64,000 bases of DNA from Closterium sp. NIES-65 (lineage: Eukaryota > Streptophyta > Zygnematophyceae > Desmidiales > Closteriaceae): positions 124,001-188,000 of the forward strand of contig CANXME010001991.1 in assembly GCA_948144175.1 (NCBI GenBank), read 5' to 3'. The notes under the pieces are model-generated. The model did not search any database, was not told the DNA's origin, and worked only from the letters and a program-made list of their open reading frames with translations. Position numbers and translations under genes: made by a program. Of this stretch, positions 20,943-34,200 are shown in pieces (within the stretch, counting starts at the first letter, position 1; each line of letters starts with the position of its first letter).

Positions 20943-22034
20943 TGTTGGTGTAAGGGCCTAATAAACTCAAGCTATTAAGACTTTATCAAACTTAAAACCT
21001 CTCCTCGGGGTCACCTCCAAGGGTCCTTGGGTGTCTGGTACAAGACCAGCCCCTATTCTCGGGTCCGAGTTTGTAGAGAGAGGGATCAAGAGGGACTTAG
21101 TCAAAACAGCAAGAGTACCTTGAATGTCGCGCAGCGTGTCATGCAGACCATCGACTGGATTAAGCTGAGAATTTCCTATATCGAAGCTCGCTCCAAGAGC
21201 TTTAAATGAACCAAGTTGCCTCGCGAAAAGTTCTGCCATTACGAAGTTATGGCTCGGACAGCGTTTGCCTAGCGTTGGAGTGCTAGCGTACTAGCGTTGA
21301 CTCAGGTAGCATTCCACCGTCGCACCGCGTAGGAAGGAAATTCCAGCAAGGAAGGAATTCGCTTGAATCAAATTGACTATATTCAGGTACAAACAGAGAA
21401 GGAATAAATAGCTCTAGCTAGCAAGGACCTTGGGAATCAACCTGGGAACAACCAGGGATGATCTCAAATAACTCCAAGCAACAGAACCAACCTGGCTGGA
21501 CAAAACAGCAGGTGGTAGGTTGGTAAACAACCTCTGGTTCTGTTTTTCCAACCTGGGAAAACAACAACCAAGTTCAGGTCCTAAAAACAGAACCTGTTTT
21601 GTCTTTGCCCAACCAGCCAAATGCTGGTTCCGCTGGTTTCCCCTGGCCCTGTAGCAAGCAGATACAGACAAACAACATCCAACCTTCACCTAAATTGTAC
21701 CTCTATAGTGCCTGCCCTGCTACACTATAGTCAACCAAACAAAACAGTACAATTTCGAGTTGGATAGAACTGAATCTGCGCAATCAAGTAAGTTGAACCG
21801 CAAAGCTTCCATCTTGGGTTCCTTTGCAAGCTCGTCCTTTCTGCTTGTACTGTTCATAGCGCGTACAATGTTTTGCCGAAGCGCACATTGCACGAGTACC
21901 TGCAAATGCATCAAGCGAAAAATGCGAAAGCAAACAAACACACGAACATTCCATTCATACCCAAGTGCATTCGCACACGCATACTCGTACAAACAGACGG
22001 CAGGATGTCGTGCAATGTGAATTTGTATCCAACA
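20943..22034 (-). repeat. 3' LTR of A3
   Basis: 1092 bp, TGTTGGTGTAAGG to GTATCCAACA, family A. The adjacent internal sequence ACTCCCCCTCAGCCTGCC is the complement of the purine tract used to prime plus-strand synthesis. Confidence 0.9.
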
Positions 22035-22091
22035 CACTCCCCCTCAGCCTGCCGGCTGCATCCCCGTCATTCCATACTAGTTCATGCTCAT

Positions 22092-25000
22092 TCAACTCAT
22101 GCGCACACAACGCCAATGAGGCTCATCTGCAAGCCTCTTGGTGAGGAAGTCTGCTGGCTGCTGGTGAGTCTTGATGTAGATCGGATTCACCGTCCCCCTC
22201 TTCACCTCCTTACGCAGCCAGTGCCACTTGATACGCATGTGCTTGTTCAGCCCATGAAGCACAGCGTTCCTGGCCATCCCAAGAGCTCCCTTGCTATCAC
22301 AAAACAGTGGCATAGCAACCTTCTGCTCCTGGCCAATCTCTTCCAACAGCCTCTTCAGCCAAATCACCTCCTTCACCCCATGAAACATTGCCATGTACTC
22401 TGACTCCACGGAAGAGAGTGCTGTCTCCGTCTGCTTCTTTCACCTCCAACTAACCGGTCCTCCCCCAACTACGCAGATGTATCCTCCCACAGATGAGGAA
22501 TCCTCCTTCTCAGAGGCCCACGTAGCATCGGTAAAGCAAGTGAGAAAGAGCTTGCCTTCTCCAAGCCTCTCCCCCTTCTCTTTCAGCACCTCAATCCCTT
22601 TCTGCTTCACATGTGCCAACAAGACACGGAGGGTAGGGGGTTTGGCAGTGGGAGCAAAGATCTCATTGAAGTCCCGCTTCTCCTTCTGCATAAACCCCTT
22701 AGCCACCAGCCTACTCTTGTAGATGGTGACCTGTCCCTTGTCATCGGTCTTGATCCTTAGCACCCACTTGCACTGTACGGCTTTCTTCCCCTCAGGCAGC
22801 ACCACCAGCTCCCATGTCCCATTCTCTAGCAGGCTCTGGTACTCAGCATCCCTGGAAACCAGCCACTTCTCCCTATCTGGTCCAGCTAATGCCTCCTCCA
22901 TGCTAGCTGGTTCCTCTGGTGCAGGGGCAAGAAAACAGTAGGCAGGTTCATCCTCTTCCTCTGGATCATAGCCATGCGGTAGAATCAGCAATGCCTCCTC
23001 GGTCCCAAGCTGCTGCTCCGCTACATCAGCTCCTGCAATCAGCTTCTTAGTAGCCATACGGGTACGTCCTGGCCTGGAGACGGGTGTCTCCCATCCCTTC
23101 ATAACAACACCCTTCGGCTTCTTAGTTTTTCCCTGCTGCTGCTCTCCTCCCTCGGATCCAGCAGCTCCACTAGTGCTACCGCTAGTCTCTACACCATCAC
23201 CTCCACCAGCAGGTGCCTCCTGCACCTTCTCTCCATCACCACCCTCTGCAGCTACCTCCTCTCCCTCCTCCCATACACTAGGAGTCAGGTCCAACTGAAT
23301 GGTGATCTGCTCCATCTGCTGGGGCACCCTGGCCTCCGGCTGTTTCTCCCAGCTCCCATACATCATGCCCTCAACAAACTTCACATCCCTGCTGTCAAAC
23401 AACACACCCTTGGAAGGTTCCAACAGCAGCCATCCCTTGCTCTCAGCAGCCAGCCCCAAATGCACACATCAGATTGCACTCGCCCCCAACTTACTGCGGT
23501 AGGTCTTGGGGACGTGGGCGACTGCCATGCAACCGAACACCCTCAGCATGTCCACCGGCGGCTTCCTCCCAAGCCACCTCTCCAACGGCACCCACGAGTC
23601 ATCCCCAACCTTTGTGAGTACCCTGTTCCTAGCGACGGTAGCGTGCCGAACAGCATGGGGCCACATCAAGTTGCCCAGACCAGATTCTATGAGCAGCGCC
23701 CTAGCTGTCTCCAGAATTGTCCGGTTCGCCCGTTCTGCTACACCGTTAGACTATGGGGTGTAAGCCGTGGTCAGCTCCCTCTGGATGCCCTGCTTCTTGA
23801 GCCAGGCCGTCATCTCAGCTCCAAGGAACTCACCACCCCGATCTGTCCTAATCCGCTTCACCACACACTCCACTTGCTTCTCCACGAATTGCAGCCAATC
23901 TTCCCGTATCGTAGAGGCGGCATGGTCCTTCTGCTTCAGCGGATATGCCCACATATACCTGCTCCAATCAACCACTATGGTCAGAAAGTACTGCTCCCCC
24001 TTGTGCCCCTGAACCGGCAGCGGCCCCACCAAGTCCATGTGGACCAGCTCCAATGGCTTCTTGCTCCTGCCAGCCACACTACGGAAGGGGAAACGGGTAA
24101 ACTTTGAGAGCAAACGGATTTCAAAATTCTCATCAGGTGGCTGTCCGTTCAGCTTCAAACCCTTAACTGCTCCTTCCTTCTCCAACTGCTTCAACAAGGG
24201 CATTGCCACATGCCCTAAGCGTCGGTGTGCCATTGCCCAATCCGTCTCCCACAATCTGGCCGACACTTTCACACCAACCCCTCGAACGGTGTTGCACTCC
24301 TCCTGGGATGCGGACCCCTCTCCAGCCTGCCCCCCACCATGCCACGCCAACGCCGGCAGCTGCCACATGGATCTGTACACGTCCGTACTTTCGTGCAGAT
24401 CCCAAAGCACCCGGTTGCCCAGCTGCCCCTCGTAAGTGCGTGCCCCATCCGTGCTAGTGCTCACCCCAGACTTGCCAAGCTTACGGAGGGAGATGAGGTT
24501 GGCCTTGAGTTCAAGAACAAGGAGAACGTCGTGCAGCACCACCGGCTTGCCATCCGCTCCGTTAAACGCAGCTCGTCCCGCACCAGCCACCTTCAGCGCG
24601 TGTCCAGAGGCGGAGCACACCTCGTTGATCGGTGCAGCTTGTACGTGGTCCAGTAGGTCTTTTCGCGGCGTCATCGTCCAAGCAGCGCCCGTGTCCAACA
24701 CCCAATAGTCCAGGGGGTGCAGCTCTGCTCCAACCTTGGCACAGGCGTCTCCTAGCTCCCCGTGCTCTCCAATATGGAAGAACTGGCCCGCGGTGCGCTC
24801 CTTCTTCTTTTCCGCACCGCCGTTGGTCTTCGGGTTGTTGTCGGACGAATCGGCGATCATGTTCGCGCCGTTTTTCTGGTTCCTCCGCGCGCCGCCATCC
24901 TGGTGACGATTCTGGGGGGTCCATCCATCGGGTTTCTTATAGCACAAAAACCAGGGGTGCCCCTCCTTCTCACAATACCAGCAACTCCCTTTCATTTTGC

Positions 25001-25886
25001 CACCGGCACCCGACTTGCCCCCACGTCCAGATTTCGCACCGCGACCCCAACCGGTACCTCCTTGTTGGTCGTTGGAGTTGTCGTCCTTCTTTGCACCGCG
25101 TCCAGCACCACCGAAGCCACATCCTCTGCCACGTCGGCTCCCTTGCATTCCGTAGCCGCTGCTGCCGTCGTCTCCACCCCTCAGTAGACGGCGACGGAAG
25201 TCCTCCTCCAGAATCTTCGTCCGCACCCACTCGAGTGTCCACGAGCTCTGGTTCTGCGGTAGGCTGAATCCGCTCGTGAATTGAAGCCATGATTCCGGCA
25301 GCAGCGAGAGCATCTTAAGGCACTTGGTCTGCTCCGGGTAGGTGATTCCCGCGGTCGCCAACTTCGCGTAGAGGTCGCGCAATTTGTCCAGGACAGGTTG
25401 CACTAGCTCTCCCTCGCTCAGGCGCAACGCGGACAGCTCCCTCTCCAGCATCAACGTTGTAACAACGGAGGTCGGGGCGTGCAGCTCCTTCAACACGGTC
25501 CACTCCTTCGGACCACACTCAACCTCCGGCAGCTGGTGCATGACGTGGTGACGCTGGTTCAGCTCCAAACTCTGTGACATCAAATAGTAGCCAGCCAAGG
25601 AGCGCTCATCCCAATCTTCCTGCAGCGCGGGGTCACTCGGTCTAGGCTCCTCCCCAATCATTAGTTTCAGCAATCCAATCTGACGGAAATATAGTTGCAT
25701 TTTCCAGGCCCAATCATCATAGCCCTCACCATTGAACTTCTCGACGGTGAAGTTCTTCAGCACCTCTTTCACCAGCGAGCCCTGGTTTGTTCACGCTCCC
25801 CTTGACGCTGAAACACCAGAATCATGGCTGCCGCTACGATCTTGGGCTGAAGATTCACCAGCTCCCGTCGAGGTGTTGCCCGCCAT
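22092..25886 (-). pseudogene. gag-pol remnant of A3
   Basis: Gag starts at 25886 with the family N terminus. The zinc knuckle CWYCEKEGHPWFLC is near 24940-24990, protease LDTGAAWTMTP near 24690, and the GAG-pre-integrase HRRLGHVAMPLLKQL and CEIR-type finger near 24120-24240. The integrase core is at about 23650-24070 with VHMDLVGPLPVQG and RTDRGGEFLG. A linker is followed by the start of reverse transcriptase near 22640-22860, and RNase H at about 22100-22560 includes FTDATWASE and THQQPADFLTKRL. A fossil with several breaks. Confidence 0.85.
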
Positions 25887-25917
25887 AGCTACCTATATCG
25901 AGGATCACTATAACGCA

Positions 25918-25929
25918 GCTCTGATACCA
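25918..25929 (-). other. Primer-binding site of A3
   Basis: TGGTATCAGAGC on the minus strand, three bases inside the 5' LTR that begins at 25933. Confidence 0.85.
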
Positions 25930-25932
25930 GCT

Positions 25933-26290
25933 TGTTGGTGTAAGGGCCTAATAAACTCAAGCTATTAAGACTTTATCAAACTTAAAACCTCTCCTCGGGG
26001 TCACCTCCAAGGGTCCTTGGGTGCCTGGTACAAGACCAGCCCATATCCTCGGGTCCGAGTTTGTAGAGAGAGGGATCAAGAGGGACTTAGTCAAAACAGC
26101 AAGAGTACCTTGAACGTCGCGCAGCGTGTCGTGCAGACCGTCGACCTGATTAAGCTGAGAATTTCCTATATCGAAGCTCGCTCCAAGAGATTTAAAATGA
26201 ACCAAGTTGCCTCGCGAAAAGTTCTGCCATTACGAAGTTATGGCTCGGACAGCGTTTGCCTAGCGTTGGAGTGCTAGCGTACTAGCATTT
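25933..26290 (-). repeat. Partial 5' LTR of A3
   Basis: The first ~358 bp (plus-strand order) of a reverse family A LTR, from TGTTGGTGTAAGG to about CTAGCATTTACT. It then gives way to integrase sequence of copy A2. Confidence 0.85.
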
Positions 26291-28026
26291 ACTCGTTTCC
26301 CTTTCCATAGTATGGCTGGCAAGAGCAAGAAGCCTTTGGAGCTGGTTCATATGGACTTAATCGGGCCGTTGCCAGTGCAAGGGCACAAGAGGGAGCGATA
26401 TTTCCTAACTACTATGGATGATTGGAGCAGACTCATGTGGGCGTATCCTCTGAAACAGAAGGACCACGCAACCTCCACAGTGCAAGATGATTGGTTGCCG
26501 CTCGTGGAGAAACAAGCGGAGTGGGTGGTGAAGCGTATTAGGACAGATCGGGGTGGCGATCTCCTTGGAGCTGAGATGACGGCCTGGCTAAAGAAGCAGG
26601 ACATCCAGGGAGGTGACCACGGCTTACACCCCACACTCCAACGGTGTAGCAGAACGGGAGAACCGGACAATTCTGGAGACAGCCAGAACACTGCTTTCGG
26701 CTGGGCAACTCAATGTGGCCCCATGCTGTTCGGCACGCTACCGTTGCTAGGAACAGGGTGCCCACCAAGGTTGGGGATAACTCGTGGGTGCCGTTGGAGA
26801 GGTGGCTTGGGAGGAAGCCGCCAGTTAATATGCTGAGGGTGTTCGGTTGCATGGCAATCGCCCACGTCCCCAAGACCAACCGTAGTAAGTTGGGGGCGAG
26901 TGCAATCTAGTGTGTGCATTTGGGGCTGGCTGCTAGGAGCAAGGGATGGCTGCTGGGGGAACCATCTAAGAGTTTGTTGTTTGATCCAGGGATGTGAAGT
27001 TTGTTGAAGGCATAATGTATGGGAGCTGGGAGAAACAACCGGAGGCCAGGGTGTCCGAGCAGATGGAGCAGATCACCATGCAGCTGGACCTGACTCCTAG
27101 TATATGGGAGGAGGGAGAGGAGGCAGCTGCAGAGGGTGGTGATGGAGAGAAGGTGCACGAGGCACTTGCTGGTGAAAACAATGGTTTAGAGACTAGCGGT
27201 AGCACTAGTGGAGCTGCTTGATCCGAGGGAGGAGAGCAGCGGCAGGGGAAAACTAAGAAGTTGAAGGGTGTTGTTATGAGGGGATGGGAGACACCTATCT
27301 CCAGGCCAGGACGTACCCGTATAGTTACTAAGAAGCTGACTGCAGGAGCTGATGTAGCAGAGCAGCAGCTTCGGACCGAGGAGGCATTGCTGATTCTACC
27401 GCATGGCCATGATCCGGATAGGGAGGATAAATCTGCCTACTGTTTTCTTGCCCTTGCACCAGAGGAACCAGCTAGCATGGAGGAGGCATTAGCTGGACCA
27501 GATACGGAAAAGTGGCTGGTTTCTAGGGATGCTGAGTAGCACAGCCTGCTAGAAAATGAGACATGGGATCTGGTGGTGCTGCCTGAGGGGAAGAAAGCCG
27601 TACAGTGCAAGTGGGTGCTAAGGATCAAGACCGATGACAATGGACAGGTCACCATCTACAAGAGTAGGCTGGTGGCTAAGGGGTTTATGCAGAAGGAGAA
27701 GCAGGACTTCATTGAGATCTTTGCTCCCACTGCCAAACCCCCTATCCTCCTTGTCTTGTTGGCAGATGCAGCCATTAGTGGGAAATTCATCATTCAGATG
27801 GATATATCAACGGCATTTCTCAATGGGATTTTAGAGAAGGAAGTGTACATGACGCAGCTGCCTGGGTATGAGGATGGTACGGACATTGTGTGCAAGTTTA
27901 AAAAGCCCATCTACGGCTTGACGCAGGCGCTGCTGGTACCAGAAGTTGGTAGCTGATTTAGAGGAGATGGTATTCAGGACCAGCAGCTATGATGAGAGCC
28001 TCTTTCTCAAGGGGGAGGGAGAGAAG
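26291..28026 (+). pseudogene. pol remnant of A2 (integrase to RT)
   Basis: Plus-strand family A pol: integrase (LELVHMDLIGPLPVQGHK, YFLTTMDDWSRLMWAYPLKQ), the KPPVNMLRVFGCMAIAHVPK segment near 26810-26880, the acidic linker, then reverse transcriptase through KWVLRIKTDDNGQVTIYKS near 27600-27660, MDISTAFLNGIL near 27800 and YDESLFLKGEGEK near 27985. Broken, several breaks. It ends against an LTR-like sequence at 28027. Confidence 0.8.
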
Positions 28027-28641
28027 TATTGGGTGCAAATTCACAATGCACGACATCCTGCTGTCTGTTTGTACGAGTATGCATGTGCGAATGCATTTGG
28101 GAATGAATGGAAGGTTCGTGTGTTTGTTTGCTTTCGCAATTTTCACTTGAAGCATTTGCAGGTACTCGCGCATTAAGCGCTTCGGCACAACATTGTACGC
28201 GCTATGAACAGTACAAGCAGAAAGGACAAGCTCGCAAAGGAACCCAAGATGGAAGCTTTGCGGTTCGGTTGAATTGATTGTGCAGATTCAGTTCAATCCA
28301 CCTCGAAATTGTACTGTTCTGTTTGGTTGACTATAGTGTAGCAGGGCAGGCACTATAGGGGTACAATCTAGGTGAAAGTTGGATGTTGTTTGTCTCTATC
28401 TGCTTGCTGCAAGTTCTGTTTTTTAGGACCTGAACCTGGTTATTGTTTTCCCAGGTTGGAAGAACAGAACCAGAGGTTGTTTACCAACCTACCACCTGCT
28501 GTTTTGTCCAACCAGGTCGGTTCTGCTGCTTGGAATTATTTGGGATCATCCCTGGTTGTTCCAAGGTTTATTCGCAAGGTCCTTGCTAGCTAGAACTATT
28601 TATTCCTTCTCTGATTGTACCTGGAAATAGTCAATTTGATT
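28027..28641 (+). repeat. Partial family A LTR
   Basis: Starts TATTGGGTGCAAAT (family TGTTGGGTGC) and runs to GTCAATTTGATTC at 28641, short of a full LTR, where family D sequence begins. It probably represents the 3' side of copy A2 or a separate LTR piece. Confidence 0.8.
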
Positions 28642-28649
28642 CGCTGCTG

Positions 28650-30406
28650 CCTGCACCCCTGTCAGCTGCTGCTCTGGAGACGTCTCCTTTACCGGCTTCA
28701 CCGAAGTTGGCTGCACCACCTGCTGCCTCCCGGTCGGTGTCAGCTTCGCTCCCATGCTGCCTTGCACAGCAGCATGTCGGCCACCGGCGATGCTTGGGAC
28801 CGGCGCCACAGGTGACGCACCACTTCTCCCCTCATCGTCGGAGGCCGACGACGGGGTCAGTTCATGCAAGTCGGCGTCCAAGGGAGGGGCAGGTGAAGGG
28901 TAGGGACCGGGGACGTCCTCAGCGTCCTCACCAGCAAGCGCACCGACCTTGGCGAATAGAGGCACCGACGCCATCGAGGTGTCCGTTGGCGGGTGAAACG
29001 GCATCCGCCCTGACGCCGGCCCGTGCGCCGACGTCCACATGTCCAGCGACATGCTCTCGTAAAACACCACGTCCGACGTGGTGACCACCCGGTTGTCGGA
29101 GATGTCGAGGAGCTCCCAGCCCTTGCTCTCCTCCGACACGCCGAGGTGAAGGCCCCACCGTGCCTTCGGCTGCAGCTTCCCACCACGCTGCTGCTCGGGA
29201 ACTAAGAACTGCGCCATGCAGCCTCACACCCACGCCAGCGACAAGTCGTGCTTCTTCCCGGTCAGCAGCTGGTACGGCGTCGTCCCCGGCGGCAACACCG
29301 ACCTCTCAAGGCAGTTGCGAACCCAGACGGCCTGCCGGAGAGCGAGGTGCCACCAGTGGTGCTGCACGCCCATGTGCAGCAGCATCGTCCGCACCGACTC
29401 CACCACTGTCCTCATCTTCCGCTCCGCCATGCCGTTCTGCAGCAGGGTGTATGGGCAGGTCAGATCGTGGACGATCCCCTTGCCGTTCACGAAGTTGGTG
29501 AACTTCTTCCCGAGGAACTCCCCTCCCCGGTCAGAGCGCAGCATCAACACCGACTTTCTCGTCTGCCGCTCAGCCACTGCTAGCCACTGCACGAACACCG
29601 GCAACGCATCTGACTTCTTGGCGACCGGCTTCACCCACACGTAGCGGGTCTTGCGGTCCTTCAGCAGCAAGAAGTACAGGCTGCCATCCTTGGCAGCCAC
29701 GCGGAACAGCCCGCACAAGTCGATGTGCACGACGGCCAGCACGTCGTCGGCGTCGGAGCCTTGGTCGGGGAAGGTGTGCCGCGCCAGCTTCCCGCCGACG
29801 CACGAGACACACGGTGAGTCGGCGCCCGTCGCCGACTTGAGGTCCAGCCCAATGGCGACCTTGTTCTTTGCCGAGTTCCTGATGGTGTCCATGCCGACGT
29901 GCGCAAGCCTTGCGTGCATCCTGTCCGGCGATGCCTTCGTCGCCGAGACGATCGCGCGCAGGGCCACTACCTCCGTGGTAGGCTTTGTCGGCGTGGCCGA
30001 GCAGGGGCGCAGGTCGGTGCAGAGGACATGCCTGGTGTACGTCGCCCGACCGAGCACCTCCCCTGCTGCCGAGACGAGCAGCATCCCGTCACCGTCCTCC
30101 TGCAGCTTCACGCCGTGCTCCTTCAGCTGGCCGGCTGAAAGCAAGTTTTCCCGCACACCCAAGACGTACAGCACGTCGGGGATGAGCACCTGCTTCCCGG
30201 CCTCCCCTTGCAAAGCGACGGTGTCGCGGCCCTGGACGTCTAGCAGTGCCCCATTGAAGCCGCGCACGTGCTTGATGGAGCTGCTCGGCTGCAGGTCGAC
30301 GAAAACTTCCTTCGTCCCCATCAGGTGGTGGGAGCAACCGCTGTTGAGCAGGACCACCGCTGGGTTTGCCTGCACAGCTGCCGCCACCGCCTGGAAGTCC
30401 TCCCCG
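28650..30406 (-). pseudogene. Protease-integrase remnant of D1
   Basis: Minus-strand copia pol: a protease region with SGCSHHLMGTKEVFVDL near 30300-30350, the core VALQGEAGKQVLIPDVLYV near 30150-30210, a GAG-pre-integrase zone MHARLAHVGMDTIRN near 29870-29920 with CVSCVGGK near 29790, integrase HIDLCGLFRV near 29710 and RSDRGGEFLGKKF near 29515-29550, then QNGMAERKMRTVV near 29410-29440. A proline/aspartate-rich linker continues to about 28650. The family differs clearly from A, B and C in these motifs. A fossil with several breaks. Confidence 0.8.
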
Positions 30407-31179
30407 TGTTGTTCAGGATCCGTCACTTTGAGAACTTACGACGAACTCATTACTCAACTAAACGCAAATCCGCTCGGTAGGATTGTGCGCCTTAAGCTTA
30501 GCTACCATCTCCAAGTTGAATCAGTCGTTAAGATGGTCTAGAGAGTGAGAACCATGTAAAAACGTCCAGCAGCCGCATAACTAGAATGGTAGAGGAAGTA
30601 CAAGCATGTAGGCATAGGAAGTTGGAGTTGGGAACCTCCAAGAGAACCATGAGAGGGAAGGGGTTCTCCAAGAGCTAGGGAAGGATGGTAGGAACCTTCC
30701 TAGCAGCAAGGATGCAACCCTCATCATGAGGTCCTTGAGGTGTCACATGCAAAATCCAATCTAGTTGGATTTTGCCTAGGTGTTGCAACATTTGCAACCC
30801 ATGCTAGAAACTTCTAGCCACCCCAATCCAAAAGTCAAAGTTGCCTTCCCTAACCACCCAACCAAAGATCCCTTTATAGTCATGTCCCAAGAAATCACCC
30901 AAGTTGGATATAACCCCAAAGGTAAATAAGAAATCCAAGTCTTGGAAATCTTGTAACTTGGGCGATCTTGGTCGGAATAAGGCGATCTTGGTATCGTTGG
31001 AAAGCTCTGGATTTCTCCTGCATGGTCAAGCATTTAGACTTGGAGAAAAACACAGAGATGACAATATCCAACAGCCATGCATAATGACATATGCTCATGC
31101 AAATCATGCAAGCACAAATAGCACGAGCACTTGGCAGGACGTTAGGATGACATGCACTCAGAATGACGTGCATCCAACA
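30407..31179 (-). repeat. 3' LTR of C1
   Basis: 773 bp, TGTTGTTCAGGATCC to GTGCATCCAACA, with TGTTG/CAACA ends. Confidence 0.92.
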
Positions 31180-31279
31180 AACTCCCCCTCAGACTAACGG
31201 ACTGCATGCACATATACTCACACAAATGCTAACTCTCATGCACACAATCACACATGCACTCATGACACTGCTGCCCACA

Positions 31280-34200
31280 CTAGTGCAATGCCATGCCACA
31301 CATCTTAGCACACTTCCAATGTGCGCTCTCCGGAAGTCTCTTGGTGAGAAAATCTGCCGCCTGCTTGCTAGCCTTCACATGATGAAGCTCAACAATCCCC
31401 TCCTTCACCATCTGCCTCACCCAATGCCACTTAATCTTCATGTGCTTGTTCAGCTCATTGAGGATAGAATTATTTGCCATGCCAATAGCAGCCTCACTGT
31501 CGGAGAAAAGTGGTGTAGGTCCCTCCTGTTCTGCTCCCATGTCCTCCAGCAGCTTCCTCAGGAGCACGATCTCCTTGATGGCATGGTACATCGCCATGTA
31601 CTCTGCCTCTTCGGAAGACTGAGCAATCTCACTCTGCTTCTTGGACATCCAGCTCACTGGTCCACCTCCGACCATGCACACAAAGCCGCCAACCGATGAC
31701 TGATCCTCATCCTCTGAGGCCCATGTGGCGTCGGTGAAGCACGACAACTTCAAGGTTCCAGGCGTGACCCCATTTGCTCCAATCTGTTTCAGCTGGCCGC
31801 CAGCTGAAAACTGAACACCAGCAGATGCCGTTGATCCGAGGTAGCGCACCAAGCGCTTTGCCACCTCCAACTGCTCCTCAGTGGGCCGCTGCACAACTCT
31901 GGCCAGCTGCCCCACTCTGAATGAAGCATCAGGTCGCGTATGCACAGCTGCATACATCACACTCCCAATGAGTGACTGGTACTCAGTCTGCTGCTCATCC
32001 TCGAATACATCATCCTCCTCAGCTGCCTTCTTCAGTTTGAAGCCCGCAGGGAACGGTGTCATCACAGTGCGACCCCTAGTCACACCATAGCGCTCCATGA
32101 CACCAGAGATGTAGTGTGACTGATGCACCTTCAGCCACCTCCTCTCAACATCCCTGTCAATCTGCAGCCCCAAGTAGTAATGGACATCCCCCGGCATCTT
32201 GCACTTGAAGTTGTCCATCAACAGCTTCTGTGTCCTCTCAATCTGCTCCACGGAGGGTGAGAACAGCAGTATGTCATCGACATACACCAGCAGCAAGAGC
32301 AGCTGCTCCCCCTCTCCAAGCAGAAACAAACTGTGATCCGCCTGGGATGTCTTGAAGCCTCCACTCAGCAGCACCTCCTCCAGCTTCTCGTACCAGCACC
32401 TGGGCGCTTGCTTTAGGCCATAGATGGCCTTCTTAAGCTTGCACACCCGGCTGATCCCATCCTCATAGCCGTTGGGCTGCGCCATGTAGATATCCTCCAG
32501 CAGTATTCCATTGAGGAACGCAGTGGTGATATCCATCTACTTCACGTGCCATCCCTTCACAGCTGCGCCAGCCATCAAAGTCCTCAGTGTTACTGGCTTA
32601 GCAACGGGAGCGAAGATCTCTCCAAAGTCGACCTTCTCTTTCTGCTAAAACCCCTTGGCGACCAAGCGGCTCTTGAACCGCTCCAACGCACCATCAGCTC
32701 CACTCTTCACCTTGAAGACCCACTTGCTGCTGATTGGCCGTCGCCCCTCGGGTAACTCAACAAGCTCCCAAGTCCCATTCTCAATGAGACTGTTGAACTC
32801 CGCATCCATGGCAGCCTTCCACTCCTCCTTCTGGGGTCCACTGAGTGCCTCCTCCACTGTGGCTGGTTCTCCAGGCAAGGGTGTGAAGAAACAGAATGCC
32901 ATCTCCTCATCCTCCCCCTCATCCGCCTGAACCGCCATGGCACCTTGATTGGGTCCACCCAAACGGCTATACTTCAGCCTTGAGGGTGCTGCTACCACTC
33001 TCTTCTCGCGTGTTGCAATCTGCTGCCCATGTGGTGAAGCTCCTCTCTGCACATTCCTCTTGGTGACCTTGGCGTTTGCAGCAAGCTCGGGCTGAGTTGG
33101 TGAGTCCACACGTGCCGACTCATCCTCCAACCCCTCCTCTCCGGCAGGACCAGAAACTTGCTGCTCACCACCGCCACTGTGGTCACTGGTCAGCTCTGAC
33201 CCAGGGAGATCCTCAAGGTGCAGGTGAACCTCCTCCACTGCAGACCGCTCAATCTCCTGCAAACGCAAGCCAATTTGCACCTGCTGCTGCTGCTGCCAAT
33301 CCTTGTACATGACGTCCTCCACAAACTTGACATCACGACTGACCAGCGTCCTCTTGCTTTTGGAGTCCCACATCAGCCACCCTTTCGAGTCACGAGCCAT
33401 CCCAAGATGGACAGCCCACACAGCAGCAACTTCCAGCTTGTGCCTCTGCTCCTTAGGCACCATCACAAGCCCCATGCAGCCCCATACCCGCAGCATGTCA
33501 ATAGATGGCTTCTTCCCAAGCCAACGCTCGTACGGCACCCAATGCTTGTCGCCAACATGAGTCAAGACCCTGTTCTTGACCGTGATGACATGGCGAACAG
33601 CATCAGGCCAGAACTTGTAGGGCATCCCAGCAGCCCCCAACAAGGTCTTAGCCGCCTCGCCAATGGTCCGGTTGGCACGCTCAGCAATGCCGTTCTGCTG
33701 CGGTGTTCTAGGGCAGGTCAGCTGATGTCGGATGCCATTTCTCTTGAGGAACTTGGTGAATTCCGCTCCAATGAACTCTCCACCTCGGTCGCTCCTCAGC
33801 ACCTTCACCAGCCGCATCGCTTGCCGCTCCACCATCGGCAACCAATCCTCCTTGATCGCCGCTGCAGCATCGCTCTTCTTGGACAAGGGACGCGCCCACG
33901 TGAAACGGCTCCATTCGTCCACCATGGTAAGGAAGTACAGCACTCCCCCAGTCCCCTCAGTCCTCATAGGACCCACCAGGTCCATGTGCACTACCTCCAA
34001 TGGTGCCTTGGCTGATCCCTCTGCACGTGGAAACGGGAACCGCGCAAACTTGTATTGCATGCACGCCTCGCAGCTGCCATAGTGAGCGCCATCTCCTTGT
34101 AGTTGCAGCCCATGCACGCACTTCTCCTTATGCATCACCTCCAGTGTTGAAACAGCCACGTGTGCGAGCCGCCGATGCCAAGTCTCCCAATCTGCTTGGC

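Larger units (their letters stand above)
20943..26290 (-). mobile_element. Family A element, copy A3
   Basis: A minus-strand A element nested in copy A2. Its 3' LTR is 20943-22034 (ending TATCCAACA), with a purine tract just beyond it (22035-22055 in complement). Internal sequence is 22035-25932, the primer site 25918-25929 and the start of the 5' LTR 25933-26290. At 26290 the LTR stops short and plus-strand pol of copy A2 resumes. Parts seen: gag, zinc knuckle, protease, integrase, the front of reverse transcriptase and RNase H. Broken, with several breaks; shorter than the complete copy A7. Confidence 0.88.
18763..28641 (+). mobile_element. Family A element, copy A2, split by copy A3
   Basis: A plus-strand A element in two parts. 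The left part has a 5' LTR 18763-19853, primer site 19870-19881 and gag from 19913 through the zinc-knuckle zone to 20942. The right part, 26291 to about 28026, carries integrase (ELVHMDLIGPLPVQGHKRER near 26330-26390; RTDRGG near 26540) and the front of reverse transcriptase, followed by a partial A LTR in the same orientation at 28027-28641. Copy A3 (minus) lies between. The two parts are not contiguous in the family consensus, so material was lost around the A3 junction. Broken, many breaks; one of the older copies. Assigning both parts to one element is an inference from orientation and order. Confidence 0.72.

Noticed and set aside
30541-31179. A separate dispersed repeat shared with 36171-36807
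   Set aside because: These are the two LTRs of element C1, so no extra repeat family is needed.
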